Of a stretch of 64,000 nt of DNA, positions 11,801 through 24,589 are shown in pieces. The stretch's first letter is position 1. Each line of letters starts with the position of its first letter. The stretch is from Paraspadella gotoi (lineage: Eukaryota > Chaetognatha). Under the pieces are notes generated by a model. The model made no database searches. It was given only the letters and a program-made list of their open reading frames with translations, and was not told the DNA's origin. The stretch is taken from positions 4,596,152-4,660,151 of the forward strand of contig CM119270.1 of assembly GCA_051294375.1 (NCBI GenBank). Reading direction: 5' to 3'. The position numbers and the translations under genes were made by a program.

Positions 11801-12245
11801 ATGAAGGGTTGGGGGAAGATCAAGAAGTACGTTCGTGGTCATTTCTAATCGAGGAAGGGTTGGGAGGGGGAAATGAAACGAGAACGAGACATCGTGGTCA
11901 AAGCTTCTAATCAAGGAAGGGTGAGGGGGGAAATCAAGAAATGACAATTCGTGGTCAGGTGTCTAATCGTGAAGGGTTGGGGGGGAAATCAAGAACGACA
12001 TTCGTGGTCCAGTTCAATCGATGAAAGATTGGGGGGAAATCAAGAACAAAACGTCGTGGTCAGTACTAATCGTGAAAGGGTTGGGGGCGAAATAAAGAAC
12101 GAAGGCGGGCTTGACGTCAATGGCGTTCTCATCAAGGAAGGGTGAGGGGGGGGAAATCAAAGAATGACATCGTGGGCATTCAAATGATGAAGGGTTGGGT
12201 GGGGAAATCAACGAACGACGTCGTTGCAGTTTTCTAATCGACGGG
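8806..12245 (+). repeat. Satellite array, right inverted arm (~50-bp unit, ~68 copies)
   Basis: The same unit as at 6227-8530 but in reverse complement (GGAAGGGTTGGGGGGAAATC, then AAGAACGACGTCGTGGTCAG and TTCTAATCGA). Copies are clean at ~8806-8860 and become indel-rich to the right. Two main variants mix: GAGGAAGGGTTGG and GATGAAGGGTGAGG. The array fades out at about 12245 into unique T-rich DNA. Together with the left arm it forms a ~6-kb inverted repeat around a ~150-bp spacer. Confidence 0.95.
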
Positions 12246-12784
12246 AAGGGGAGTGAATCGAGTGTTGTAGAAAATTTGGTCGTGTGGAATGCTTGGCTTT
12301 GGATTTTCACAGAGTTGCTGCATCGTGCTGGTTGTGGGTATTTTGAGTCTTGTCTTGGCTTTGTTTGTCGTTATAAACCAGTGCTTGCAACGAATTTGTT
12401 TCGTGAAATGCTTGGTATTGTTTTGTCTTATTTGTTGTGTTTCGTTTTGTCATGGAACGCCTTCGATGCTGTTTGATGCTCAAGTGGAAGTTGTTGTTGT
12501 TGTTTTTGTTGTTATGGTGTTTTGGCAATTTCGAGTAGAGAAGACGAGACGTAAACTTTCAAAACACATGACGACAGCCTGGCTGACAAACTTGCAGACA
12601 GCCTGTTAGACTTACAGACAGTCCTCTGTTTTATTTATTTGTATATTTATTATTCATTTACCTTTTCCGCTTTCTCAGTTTTTCCTCTCGTTTTATTTTT
12701 GGCAAAAGGAAAAAAAACCGAATTCTCCCGGCGGCCATAATAAAATAAACAAGACTCCGCAGTGCCGTGGGGTTTGAATCGGAA
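12246..12784. other. Unique T/G-rich spacer after the satellite
   Basis: A 106-codon frame at 12289-12609 encodes a very hydrophobic, Val/Leu/Cys-rich peptide, but the DNA is simply T- and GTT-rich and there is no splice, homology or codon support. A short repeat of GACAGCCTG-like units lies near 12570-12620. Confidence 0.4.
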
Positions 12785-12906
12785 CCGAAGTGGCCCAAGT
12801 GGCGGCGTCGTTGCCTTCTGACGTGAAAGTCTCGTGTTCGAGACCAGATGGTCCAGTTTATACGTTTTCGCTTTGGTTGTAGTGTTCTATGTTGATGACT
12901 CTTCGG
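12785..12906 (+). repeat. tRNA-derived SINE head
   Basis: RNA polymerase III promoter boxes are visible at tRNA-like spacing: an A-box TGGCCCAAGTGG at 12790-12801 and a B-box TGTTCGAGACC at 12835-12845. The tail (ACGTTTTCGCTTTGGTTGTAG) runs into the N gap at 12907. The acceptor stem does not close, so it is a SINE head rather than a tRNA gene. Confidence 0.5.
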
Positions 12907-13079
12907 NNNNNNNNNNNNNNNNNNNNNNNNNNNNNNNNNNNNNNNNNNNNNNNNNNNNNNNNNNNNNNNNNNNNNNNNNNNNNNNNNNNNNNNNNNNNNN
13001 NNNNNNNNNNNNNNNNNNNNNNNNNNNNNNNNNNNNNNNNNNNNNNNNNNNNNNNNNNNNNNNNNNNNNNNNNNNNNNN
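12907..13079. other. Assembly gap (173 N)
   Basis: The ~78 bases left of the gap and the ~80 bases right of it are near-identical (GTCTCGTGTTCGAGACCAGA through GATGACTCTTCGG), so the gap either separates two repeat copies or is a spurious gap across an overlap. Confidence 0.95.
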
Positions 13080-13165
13080 AAGTCTCGTGTTCGAGACCAG
13101 ATGGTCCAGTTAATACGTTTTCGATTTCGTCGTAGTGTTCTATGTTGATGACTCTTCGGTAGAAA
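13080..13165 (+). repeat. Second copy of the SINE head's 3' half
   Basis: Repeats 12829-12906 with a few substitutions, including the B-box TGTTCGAGACC. The A-box half is missing because the sequence starts at the gap edge. Confidence 0.55.
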
Positions 13166-14438
13166 TGATCGGTTGATCAAGGGGCCGACAGAAAAGTTTC
13201 AAAAACAATGGAACATCCAAACAGAAGTAGGGATTAAAAGAATTGACTTTCTTAAGTTGGGATATATCATATAAAGAAGTATGAGATTTCAATTGCAAAG
13301 TCGTTTGATGGTTTAGTGTTTACTGATATATTTAGAGGAGAGAGATGGGAAAATGCGACCAAAACCACACGATTACCTCGTATGCAGACCAAGCGCTTTG
13401 GTTAGTTATTTAGAAGTCGCACGCTTACTCGTGCGAATCGCACGCAACGTTGCGCGCGCGTTATTGGCTTCGTGAAGCATCATGAGGTCGTGGTCGAAAA
13501 AGCATCGTTTATCATTACCGCTCAGAGGGATGTCATCGTCGTCGTCGTCGTCGTCGCCGTGATTTTCGTCCTTATGGCCATTGGTGCTTCATCGCGGTCA
13601 TCCTCGTCGTTGTCGTCGTCATATATTAAACTGAAAAATTTATGTAACTCACTCTACAGTGAGAGTCAGAGTCATAGTCGACAAACAATACCGTCGAAAT
13701 TTAATGGCCCCCACCCCTGGACCCGAGGAGAAAATTTCCCCTGAAGGCCCTTCCGGCCTTTTTTGGGGAACGAAATATCTTTCTTCCAAAATCTTTGTTT
13801 ATGACAAAATTCACAATTCAAGCGAATTCTTTTTACCTTTTTTACCCTCGCCGTGGCACAAGTCGATTCTTGTTGTTTTTCTTGTCATGGTTTGTTTCTC
13901 ATTTATTGTTTTTACTTTGTTTGTCATTTTCCGTCAAAAAGAAAAAGCCCTTAATCTGACAAATTAGACCGACGTAAAGCCAACAACACTGACATAAAAC
14001 CGACAAAAAAGGCGTAAAAGCCGACAAAGAAACGACTAAAAAGATGAGAGGACATAAAAAGGAGAACGTGATATAACTTGGAACGAGCGGCGTGGCAGTT
14101 ATTCCAAAAACCATCTTGTCTTACGGGAATAGGAGAAAACGTGCGAGCAATGATTGGAGTTTAATTTGTTTTGAAACGGTATGTACTATGATGTCTCATA
14201 TATTTCTCTTTTGTCTCTTATTTTCTTTCTTTTCATTTTTCCCCCTTTTCTCCTCTTCTCTCTTCTCTCACCACTTCTCTAATCTTTTATCTCTTCTTAT
14301 CTTTTCTATTTTTCTTCTCTTCTCTCTTATTTTCCTTCTTTCCATTTTTCCTCCTTTTTCCTCTTCACTTCTCTTCTACTCTTTTCGCCTCTCTTCTCCT
14401 CTCTCCCACTCTTCCTCTCTCCTCCTCTCCCCCATCAG
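13166..14438. other. Non-coding spacer
   Basis: Contains a (GTC)n-like stretch near 13530-13620, a short tandem repeat built on CCGACAAAAAAGGCGTAAAAG-like units near 13965-14045, and a long T/C-rich tract at 14200-14438 that would serve as the polypyrimidine tract of the exon at 14439. No other exon is supported. Confidence 0.5.
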
Positions 14439-14588
14439 ATCCCCCTCCTACCCCCTCCCCCCGTCCCCAAGCGGATCGCCTACTCAGAGGATCTCATGGG
14501 AGAAGATTCGGACGAGGAAGAGAGGAAGATGAGGAGGGAGAAGGAGGAGACGGAGAAGGAGAGAGGAGACGAAGGGGAGGAAGTGGGG
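14439..14588 (+). CDS. Acidic/charged exon, cut by a gap; possible 5' exon of the stonin-like gene
   Basis: A strong acceptor (long C/T tract then CCCATCAG) opens a frame starting IPLLPPPPVPKRIAYSEDL and continuing into MGEDSDEEERKMRREKEE, a proline-rich then charged, probably helical segment. It runs into the 427-N gap at 14589, so the donor is not seen. All 50 codons are open. The Pro-rich/acidic composition suits an adaptor N-terminus, but the assignment to the stonin-like gene is only positional. Confidence 0.45.
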
Positions 14589-15015
14589 NNNNNNNNNNNN
14601 NNNNNNNNNNNNNNNNNNNNNNNNNNNNNNNNNNNNNNNNNNNNNNNNNNNNNNNNNNNNNNNNNNNNNNNNNNNNNNNNNNNNNNNNNNNNNNNNNNNN
14701 NNNNNNNNNNNNNNNNNNNNNNNNNNNNNNNNNNNNNNNNNNNNNNNNNNNNNNNNNNNNNNNNNNNNNNNNNNNNNNNNNNNNNNNNNNNNNNNNNNNN
14801 NNNNNNNNNNNNNNNNNNNNNNNNNNNNNNNNNNNNNNNNNNNNNNNNNNNNNNNNNNNNNNNNNNNNNNNNNNNNNNNNNNNNNNNNNNNNNNNNNNNN
14901 NNNNNNNNNNNNNNNNNNNNNNNNNNNNNNNNNNNNNNNNNNNNNNNNNNNNNNNNNNNNNNNNNNNNNNNNNNNNNNNNNNNNNNNNNNNNNNNNNNNN
15001 NNNNNNNNNNNNNNN
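14589..15015. other. Assembly gap (427 N) followed by a (CGT)n repeat
   Basis: Unknown sequence. About ten CGT triplets follow at 15016-15046. Confidence 0.95.
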
Positions 15016-15051
<36 letters not shown>

Positions 15052-15905
15052 TTTTGGAGTCGTTGTCCTCTTGAGTGATTTTCTACTCAATCCTTTTCAT
15101 TTCTTCGCAAATTCTAGTGTTAAAAGATTCAATCACGAGACTTTCCTTGCCACACCAAGCGATGCCACGCTATTCCACGCTACATATGACACATCGGAAA
15201 CTAACCGTTTAAAACATACATTACATTTTAGATTTTTCATATTTTCCGTCCTTCGCTCCGTTTCACTGCTATGACGCCAAACTTTTCTATTAACTCTCGA
15301 AAGAAACATCGACTGAGATGTGAGCCTTGTGCCCTGAGCCTTAAGTCACGGGCCGTGATCCATAAAACCTAACATCTGCGCCAAGTTTTCTGCGATTCAC
15401 TGGAGTCAAAAATGTCACGGGTGATAAACTTCCAAATATGCTGATGGGATGTTGATTACGGAGAGGAAGCACGAACCACAGACATCGGATTTAATTCAAT
15501 GTGAAATGAGATGGAGTTATTCCATCTAATTTGCATATTGTAGCATTTGAGATTGCTTAAAAACAAATTCCATGTTCAAGTCGACTCTAGTTTCCTAATG
15601 GAATTCTTCTCGATGTCTTGTTCGATCATTGCAATAACTGAATAGAGAGTAAGAATAATAATAATAATAATAGTAAGAATAATAATTGAATATATATATT
15701 ATATATTTTACCTTTACGAGCCAAGTCACTAAAATTTACAATTCCATTACCCCCTCCCCCTATCTACCCCCTTTCCCCTTTCTACCCCCGTTCTCCACCA
15801 TACCCCGTTCCACTCCACATTCCTTTCTCATCCCCACTCCTGCCCACTAACACCCCATCGACCCCGCCACACTCCTCCCGTTCCACCCTCCCCATCTCCC
15901 AACAG

Positions 15906-16655
15906 TCTCGTCAACGCAGCATCGACGAAGGATCAGTGATGTCGACTCAGTCTTCCATCGATCACGAGGAGGCCATCCCACCCTTCACCGACGACGGGGA
16001 CATCGAGATGTGGCCAGTCATGATTCGGTTCCCCATGAAGCCCAAGGTGTGAATATGGGGACATTTGTGAGAGGAGTTGTGATAAAATGATTCTTTTGGG
16101 GCAACTAACGGTTTACGAATTGACGTTTGATGTTTGTCGGATTGCACTAAGCGCAAATGTGTTAAGCGTAATAACATGTAATCAAATATGGGTTAATGTA
16201 TCAGATGGTAATCACATGTAATTACGTAACTTTGACAGTTAATGGTAAAAAAGATTTAATACATTAGGCGTCACATCTGATCATGAGCAGACGCAGTCAG
16301 TAATGGCGACAATGAATGCAAAATAACACACCAATCGACCGTCTAAAGTCCGGGCAGCTGACTTATTCAATCAAATGATGGATAAATTAAATATACTATA
16401 GTATAATAAATTTCATAAACCTGAAAAAAATCAAACTTTGTAGTTGTTACGATTTATTCGCGTTCCGTTACTGATTCGATTAGTAGTTGTTAAAATTTAG
16501 AAAATATTTGTTATTTTGAACTTAAAATTGAATAACATCCTTTTCGTTTTTAACCTCTCAGTTATTCTCTTCTCCCCCGCCCGGTCCCTCCGCATTCCCA
16601 ACAGTCAGAAACACCCCCGACCAAAGATCCAAACTCTCGCCTCCAAAAGTCACGG
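15906..16655 (+). CDS. Two phase-compatible exons, probably stonin-like gene (start of stonin homology domain?)
   Basis: Exon 15906-16046 (47 codons, AG acceptor, AAG|GTGTGA donor) reads SRQRSIDEGSVMSTQSSID, then an acidic stretch, and ends DIEMWPVMIRFPMKPK. Exon 16605-16655 (17 codons) reads SETPPTKDPNSRLQKSR and ends at CGG|GTAAGG. Both are phase 0 at each end. The WPVMIRFPMKPK segment resembles the start of the stonin homology domain in stonin-2 as I recall it, where W-P-x-M-I-R-x-P-x-K precedes the domain core. A further possible exon ends at FSFEPLQ near 16773, but its acceptor is unclear. The first exon lies just left of the duplicated block; the second is inside copy A, and its copy-B equivalent falls in an N gap. 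Confidence 0.5.
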
Positions 16656-19600
16656 GTAAGGCACGAGCGAGAGTGATAGAAAGGTGTTGGCTCTCCATCG
16701 ACGTGCCCCGGACTTGCCGTCAACTCTTACGAGAGCGAATACTCACAGAAGCCCTTCTCATTCGAACCGCTGCAGGTGAAGGGGGGTGGGGCGACGGTCT
16801 TCGGTAAGGTCGAGTGGATCCAGAGAGATGCTATTCGAAAGATGGAAGGCGGAATTCGGGTTTGAGGGGGGGGGAGGGGTTTGAGGGGGGGGAGGGGTCG
16901 AAGTCGAGGTTCTTGCAATGGAGGGATGGGTGACAGTCTTTTGGGTCGAAGGATCTGAACGCAAAGTTGGGGATTGAAATGTAATGGTAGGGTTCAACGG
17001 ACCCTTGTAAAAAATCCATTTTTTTCCTCACGCCGTTGTGAGTTTAGAATAAGAAATTATCAATGCATGGACTTTTGTTCTCGATTCTAAAACAGTTTCC
17101 CGAAAGAGGCACATGGTGATTTAAAGCCAATGAGTACACCTGTCCTAAAGTCAAAGAAAATTTTTGCTTTGGTAGGACAAGTTTCATATCTGAATCGTCC
17201 ACGAATTCAAGTACGTTAAATTAAATTGTTTTGTCACAATAATTTTCTTCAAAACTCCATTTTTTTGCGATAACTCCAAATCTTTGCATAACGCCAATCG
17301 AATCCTAAACCTGCTGTAGTCTCTGGACTGCGTGCGTGTGACGCTCCACACCAAAAAAAAAAAAAGTATTAAAATAAACATAAAAAGAGAAACATGGGCG
17401 AAAACTTTGGACTGCGATCACTTTTCCCTTCAAAATCTTCACGACGCGAAAGATCGAGTAAGAGACATCCACAAGGAATCGAAACAGCGAACGACGCCAG
17501 CGGCTGCAAAAGAACAGTAACAGCAGCCGGCGGAAGGAACCAGACGACGCAGCAGCGGACGGACGCACAGGCCAGCGCAACCCCGATCTCGTTTTTCCGG
17601 ACTGATCAAGTTTTCCAGTGGTTTCCTTGATATTTGTTTATCTGGAAGAAAAATTCGCACACGACCGCCAAGTCGCTTAGTGACGAGAAAAAGTGGGAAG
17701 AGATACGAGTAGCTTTTTTGTCTTCGATTCAAGACGACGAGTATGTTGCTTTCATTTAGCGCCTTTTGTCGAATCATATACAGTGGAGGTTAAAACTTTG
17801 TTTCTTAATTTTTCGAATATTCAAGTAGTTTTAATATTGTTGTTTATATGCGTTTATTGACTCTTTTTGGTGGGTATTCGCTCCCGAATATCAGTTTACA
17901 CAGACACTAATTTTTGTAAAGTATCAAGATAAAAAGAGTAATTAGAGTTGGTTTGCGGTTTAAAATAATAAACATAATGTATTAGGTTTAAACAAGCAAA
18001 AAAATGGGTTTAATATAATTAACTAATTAAATAACACACAAAAAAATGTTTTAATAAAATTAGCAGGTAGGCGAATTCAGCAGGCGCTAAGATTTTAGAA
18101 GCATGTCGACAAGCTTTCTATCGTCAATGGAAATTCGGCCCCAAAAATTAAAAATCGAAGTATTTTTAAGTTTTCATTTTTGCGAGACGCTGATCCTCAA
18201 TGTGTGAAGTACCTGGACGACTCATGCAAGGTCGGTTGCAGCCCGAGAAACAGACATAAACATAAATGTAATAAACATTTTAAAACATCAAACAATACGG
18301 AGACTCTGGATGTATCAACGACTCGCTTCCACCAAACTCAACGTGATAACATTATGCAACCGACAGAAATCCATAGACAGCATCACGAGAATCATCAAAC
18401 ATCGTGTCACGAGTCATGCAGCATCAATCAACTATACGTCATCGACGCTTCCTTTTCACCCGTAACCGTATCTCTCATCCCTCCCCCAAAGAAAAATGAA
18501 CTCCAGCGTGCCCCCTTCGCAAGAACAAGCTCTAACGCTAAAATCGACGCGGCTCCACGGCGTCGCTACCGTCACGAGGCGAGTGACTCTCTCTGCGCCT
18601 GCGACGTCAAAAGAATGCGCCGCGCGTTTCTACGTGACGTCCGACGACGAGGGCGTGCCGGCGCGCCGAACGCGACGCCAGGAGGCAGCGAAAGGGCGGG
18701 TTCTACTCGGGGCTGCGGCGCCGCCCTACGCGATTTAGATGTTGTCGAGGGGCAGATAGTCGGGTGAGGTGGGGGTGAGAGAAAAAGTGGGGGGGGCGTG
18801 TTAAGATTTGGTTAAAGGTGAGGTGGAACTACTCACTGGAACTCTGGAAACTAAATAGGATGCCCCCGATGTGGTCGGACCCATAATTAGTTGAACATGG
18901 GATTAATCATTTAATGATATTTAAACGAATTTTGTCATGGTATGTTTGTTGGACATATGGCGAAACATCCTTTTTCACCAAATCAACACAAACCTTTTCT
19001 CCACCCACACCTTAACCCACAAACTTTAACCACCTCACCACGTCCCCGCTCGACCACTCATAGCGCAAACACCCCACATTATCTCTGGCCGTCGCACGAA
19101 TTACGATCTTCCGATCATCAAGGAAACGCGTCATCCGGAAGCGACGCGAACACGAAGGCGAACGACGGCCGCGCCAATCGTCAATCGCGTGGGTCCCGTC
19201 GCCGCGTATCGAGGCGACGATGGGCGTCGAACGAACGAAAAATGACGACGAACGACGACGACGATTGCAATGTCAGGCGCCGTGGGAAATGCGGATGTCC
19301 CGCGGCGCCCAAGCGGCGAGACAGAAGGGAAAGGGAGCCGAGTGTCGGGGAATAGCGCTGAGAGGGGCGCCGAGAAAGGCGCCGGGAAGGGCGCCGGGAA
19401 GAGTCTTGGACGTCAACGCGATCAAACAAGCCTGGGCGGAAGAAAGGAAAGGAATCATCTTCATCATCCTCATCATCATCCCGTCAAAAAGAGCGGGAAA
19501 ATGGCGGGAAATAAAAGCGGTGAAATTTCGACGAACGATTACGTATTACGAGCCCGGACGAACGGCGGCAGCGGCAGCAGCGGAGCAGGGAAGCGAACCC

Positions 19601-22600
19601 GCGGCGGCAGCTGCGATGGAGAACAAACGAATCGCCGTCAAAGTCCTTCAACGTTAACGTCACAACAACGATAACAACAACGACAACAACAACGAGTTTA
19701 AAAAACGAGAATCCGCTCGACGACGCGACCAACCACAAACAACAGAACAACAACACAACAATATCAAACAAACAAAGCAACAACGGACTCGGTCGCCTCC
19801 TTTCCCGAAGACGGTCGTCGGCGACGAACGACGGCGACGACGATGACAGCGAGACGAAGCGATCGAAGATTCGAGAACAAAAACGGCTGAAAAAGACGAT
19901 GAAGAAAATAAAAAAGACGACGCCGACGAAGAAAAACTTTTCTTGAAACGAAAGGAAAGAGACAAGGTGTAGGAGAGATAACGATATCCTCGACCTGAGG
20001 ACGAATGGGAAGGACGACGACGACGACGACGGAGACGACGACGATGCGACGAAAGGAAGAAAAGAAGGAAAAAGCGACGAAGAGCAGACGGGAGATAGAC
20101 GGAAGATGACGTTGACGAAAGAGAGAAACGAAGAGGACGAGAGAAGACGACGCGACGACGACGAATGAGGACGACGAAGAAGATGAACGAAGGAAGAATA
20201 GGACCACCGGGGCCGCCAAAGCCGACAATCTCCCAAGAGCGCGCGAAGGCGAGCTGGTGACAAAATTGGCGGCGCAGAGTCAGAAAAAGGAACGTTGAAG
20301 CCTTCGCGTAATAAGCGCTCAGAACTCCGGAAGAGTGCCTTCAGTCGAGAGAGATCCCAATAGCCGCCAAGAAATTTAAAAAACCGTGGTAGGAGCCCTG
20401 TTAAAAGTTCTTACGATAAACCGGTCACGAAGGGAACAATGAAGCCGGCATAACTAATACGTCGAGGCTTGGTAACTCCCTTACAAAATAGATTACCCTC
20501 GTCAGAGCCCAACAGAGAAAAATGACGATGAGGAAAATAATAAACATCAGCGCTGAAGAAACCGCGGCAAAAAGTCCGGCCCAAAGGGTGGCAGCTAAAG
20601 GGCGGTAAAAGTCCGGCTAAAGGCGGCCAAGAAATCAAAAATCTCGCCTCTCCCGACAAAGAGGTAGGGAAAGGAAGGAAAAAAGGGGAAAAGAAAGGAA
20701 AGAAAAAAGGAAAAGGAAAGAAAGAGAATGACTGACGACGTGACGGCGACGGTCATGAAAGAAGACGAACGAAAAAGCAGCGGAGGAGGCTGCGGCTGCA
20801 GCAGCTGCGGGCGGCTGCGGCGGGCTGGCGGCGGAAGCTGAACGGCAAGCGCAGGCGACTCTCGGCAGCCTGCCGCCTATTCCCGCCGGAAGTCGACGAA
20901 GAACTTTGGTCCTTGGCGACCTCAGTGCTGCTACTGTCGCAATCTTGAGGGAAAATATGAGGGGGAAAGGACACACACCTTCAACGTCGCCTTTCAAGAA
21001 GATGCTGTTGAATCTGGAGGATGTCCAACCGATCGTCCATCTCTCTCGAGAATTTGTGTCGCGAGATAAACTTGAAAAACAAACCGCTCGTCAAATTCGC
21101 CTTGAAAAAAAAACGTAATTTTAGAAAAAGAAATAACATTTTCGAAATGCTGTTTTTTTTCGTGATTCTAACAAAAGAATGAAAAATATTTTCAAGATTT
21201 TATCTTTACAATTGTATAATTCTCAAAGAAGTTGAGTTTCGTGAATAGCAATAATGATATAATTTCAATTTCACGGTTTAATTATTCTTTGCTGCGCAAT
21301 GAATAAGTAAACAAAACTTGGTCGAGTGGACCACAGTTTTTGGATAAAAAGTCCGAGCCCAAGGTGAAAACAGACATTTTTAGGGAAATTTTTTTTTTTT
21401 AAATTTAACTTTTTTCTAAAAATTAATTTTTGTTAAGCGCGACTTTCAACATTTCCGAAATCGCGCTGCAACAATTACACGAATACGGAAAAATCTTTAC
21501 GCTGAAATTCAATTCGTCTACTACAGAGAAAAACTAGGACTCAAAGCGATCGGATACCGGAGAAATGTGCAGAGGTGATTGGCTGAAACTTAGAATGGCG
21601 AAGATGATTGGGCGAACAAATTAGAGAAATGCTTTGAAAATGCGCGCGAATGGAAATATTAATGAAATTTTTAATTTCGTTATAACAATTTTATTTTTTT
21701 GAAAAATTCATCCCAACGTGGAAGATTGTGGAAAACGACCGAAGTCATTCAAGAAAACGCGTTGGTCAGAATGGTCGAACGCACAGGCCAAGAACGCTAG
21801 GTAAACTTCATTGGTAACAATCCCGAAATATAGATTGACAGTTATAACAAATTGTACGTGCTTTTGGAAGAATCTGGAAGTACACTTAGCGCTTGAAAAG
21901 CAAGTGTTTATTTTGTTCAAAAAAGCGCTGTTTCATGTTTGAGTTTTTGGAAATACTTAATTACTAATATCTAATCAAATACTTAATTACTAATAATCTA
22001 ATCTAATCACTCCCCTAATGACCGTAAACAAGGAGGTTTCAAGTTCGGGACGATGGATTATCCAGCAATTCGAGCCGTGAAGAAGAAAATTTGGAAGAAT
22101 TGCATGATGTCCGAGTCAACCAACGCTTCCAGGGAACAACAGGTTAGAAATTATTCTGTGCTTGCGAATTAGTTAGTTTTTTTCTTTTTAGTTTTCAATT
22201 TTTCATATTATTGACTTTTTCATATTCTCTATATCAGGCCATTTTATTTCATTTTTTAAATTACGTAACAGTTTTAGAAAACAAAAGAATTGTAATTAGC
22301 GCGTTAAGCGTTCGCTCTGAGTTTGATTTCATCCCAAAACTAAACGTGAATAATTCATATAATTTGCCTTTTGCGTATTTAACAGGCAATGACGCTAACA
22401 CTAGAGGTTGAACAGAAGGTAAGAATAACTAAGAAGACTGCACACGAAAAAAAAATTTTTTTCTTAATTTCCGACTTCTAAGTCCAAAAATATTTTCTCC
22501 CCTGCATTTTCGACGGTTGTTCCTTGACACGACTCTTCTCGACTGCAATTTCTTGGCTCAATATTTAAACAAGATTAACCAATTTAATAAAAATAATACA

Positions 22601-22891
22601 ACGTAAGGATAATGTGTTCATATTAGCGATTAGCATGAGTAAAGAAAAAAATATTAGTGAAATTAACCTGAAGTCTTAGTTCGTATTGGGGTATTCGTGT
22701 TTTGACACAGTTTATGCCGTTCGTGAGTAGGCAATAATGGTCTCAAACCCATATCTTACTAAACTCTGTTGATATATTAAACCAAAATGTAGAAATAAAT
22801 TCTAATAACAGTGTTCTTATTGTTTGTTTTGTTGTGAAACGTAATTTATTCTAAACACTTAATAAATTTCTTATGAAGAAAACGCGCCGGG

Positions 22892-22949
22892 GTCTCTCTC
22901 TCTCTCGCGCTCTCTCTCTCTCTCTCTCTCCGTCCTCTCCGTCTCTCTC

Positions 22950-22982
<33 letters not shown>

Positions 22983-22990
22983 TCATCGTC
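22892..22990 (+). repeat. (CT)n microsatellite in copy A
   Basis: A CT-rich run with interruptions; the equivalent in copy B is ~30970-31070. The two alleles differ in length and interruptions. Confidence 0.8.
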
Positions 22991-23846
22991 TGGTCTCATG
23001 CCAGGTTCAATTGAACCTCACTCGCCGACCTTTCCCTCTCGCCACGTGAACATTGCCGCTATACGTAAATTCCCTTCACACCTCATAGAACCGCACATTA
23101 TTTAACAAAACATTTTATCGCTATTACCTCCATAAGAGTTTTGGTTTTAAAACGAATAAAAAATTATAATATAATAATTTTTTTTTATATAATAATATAA
23201 CAATTCAAATACAAGCATAGATTTAACATAGTAAGATATAATATGGTTCAATCATCAAGTCTATTTTTATAAAATAATTTCACATTCACTATCTTTTCTC
23301 CTAAAAATCTTTTATACCCATCTACTTAGTATAACTCCGGCCGTATTTTCGAAAAGGGATCCATTTCAGCTTAAATTCAGAATCGAAGTTAAAAGTTAAG
23401 TTAAAGATTTGGTTAAAAATTTGGTTAAAAGATTAAAGGCGAGTTAAAGGATTTGAATCAAGGGATAAGTTGTGAATCCGGTTATTAATTAAGGTTTGTG
23501 ATTGGGTTAAGGATTAGCAATAGGGATTAGCTTAATATTTGGTAAAAAGATTAAGAATAAATACTTTAAATAAAATCTAAAATTAATATTCATGGATTCA
23601 GGGAACAGAAATGGGGCGCTTTGGAAAATAAGTGGTCGTGTATCTATTTCCAGTTGAACGCCAGCCCTTATTTCCCCTCTCGCCCCTCTCCCCCCCCCCC
23701 CTCGAATTTCATCTACAACCCAAGAAGAAGATTTCAGGTCACGTGGTCGACGAGTACAGAGCCGCAGGTGGACAAGACGGGGACCGTCACCTTTCAGTCT
23801 GCAAGTCAGGATAATTACTGCTCGCCTTCTTGTCGGTAAGGAAGGA

Positions 23847-23950
23847 TTGAATTAATGAATGAATGAATGAATTGAATGAATGAAATGAATGGAAGAATGA
23901 ATGAATGAAAGAATGAATGAATGAATGAATGAATGAATGAATGAATGATG
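23847..23950 (+). repeat. (GAAT)n microsatellite in copy A
   Basis: Tetranucleotide GAAT repeats in the intron after the first mu-homology exon. The same repeat in copy B is at ~31905-32022 and is longer and purer. Confidence 0.9.
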
Positions 23951-24274
23951 AAATGAAAAATAGTATAAAATGCATGCATGAAATTGATTGAAGGAAGATT
24001 AAAAAGTGTTTGTAAATTTACACTATTTACACAGGTCGTTAATGAACTATAACTACAACTATAAGTATTATAAATAAAAGATTTCATTCAGACATGCCGG
24101 ACGTGGAGAGTACGGGATCAACAGACAGGGAGAGCAGAGGCAAAGAAATCGTTGGGAGACATGACATTATCCCCATTAAAGACCGAAGAATGGAATTCGG
24201 CTCATCGATCAGGAATTCATCCTGGCGAGTAAGATCAATCAATCGATCAACCAATCAAACCAATCAATCATAAC

Positions 24275-24299
24275 NNNNNNNNNNNNNNNNNNNNNNNNN
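24275..24299. other. Assembly gap of exactly 25 N at the duplication seam
   Basis: The left flank matches the sequence near 32333 and the right flank matches 16087, which is what two overlapping contig ends placed side by side would give. Confidence 0.95.
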
Positions 24300-24589
24300 A
24301 AATGATTCTTTTGGGGCAACTAACGGTTTACGAATTGACGTTGATGTTTGTCGGATGCCTAAGGCAAATGTGTTAAGTAATAAATGTAATCAATATGGTT
24401 AATGTATCAGATGTAATCAATGTAATTTACGTAATTGACGTTAATGTAAAAAAGATTTCAAATTAGCGTCACATCTGCTCAATGAGCAGCGCGTCAGTAA
24501 TGGCGACAATGAATGCAAAATAACACACCATCGACCGTCTAAAGTCAGGGGCAAGCTGACTTATTCATCAAATGAATGGATAATTATAT

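Larger units (their letters stand above)
16087..24274 (+). repeat. Copy A of a duplicated ~8.2-kb block (probable contig overlap)
   Basis: Collinear with 24300-32333 throughout: introns, exons, microsatellites and intergenic A/T runs all recur in order. It contains damaged versions of the stonin-like exons, e.g. the disordered exon at ~19080-21100, the SHD exon at ~21440-21575, the exon near 22035-22141, an intact 33-nt exon at 22386-22418, and the first mu-homology exon at ~23702-23836. Many single-base indels break its frames. The copy ends exactly at the 25-N gap, and its counterpart starts at the other side. It should not be read as a second gene without independent evidence. Confidence 0.85.

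Noticed and set aside
6700-12145. Many 60-170-codon ORFs within the satellite
   Set aside because: They repeat the same 16-17-residue word in shifting frames and follow random indels; no conserved frame exists.
6227-12245. CRISPR array
   Set aside because: Whole units, not short repeats with unique spacers, are tandem; the host is eukaryotic.
12289-12609. Hydrophobic 106-codon ORF
   Set aside because: Composition follows GTT/TTG-rich DNA; no splice, homology or promoter evidence.
12785-12860. Functional tRNA gene
   Set aside because: A- and B-boxes are present but the acceptor stem and anticodon arm do not fold; a SINE head fits better.
19484-20263. 259-codon minus-strand ORF in copy A
   Set aside because: Same antisense shadow as in copy B, kept open by codon bias.
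16087-24274. Second, paralogous stonin gene
   Set aside because: Introns and spacers are as similar as exons, and the copy ends at a gap; an assembly overlap explains it better.
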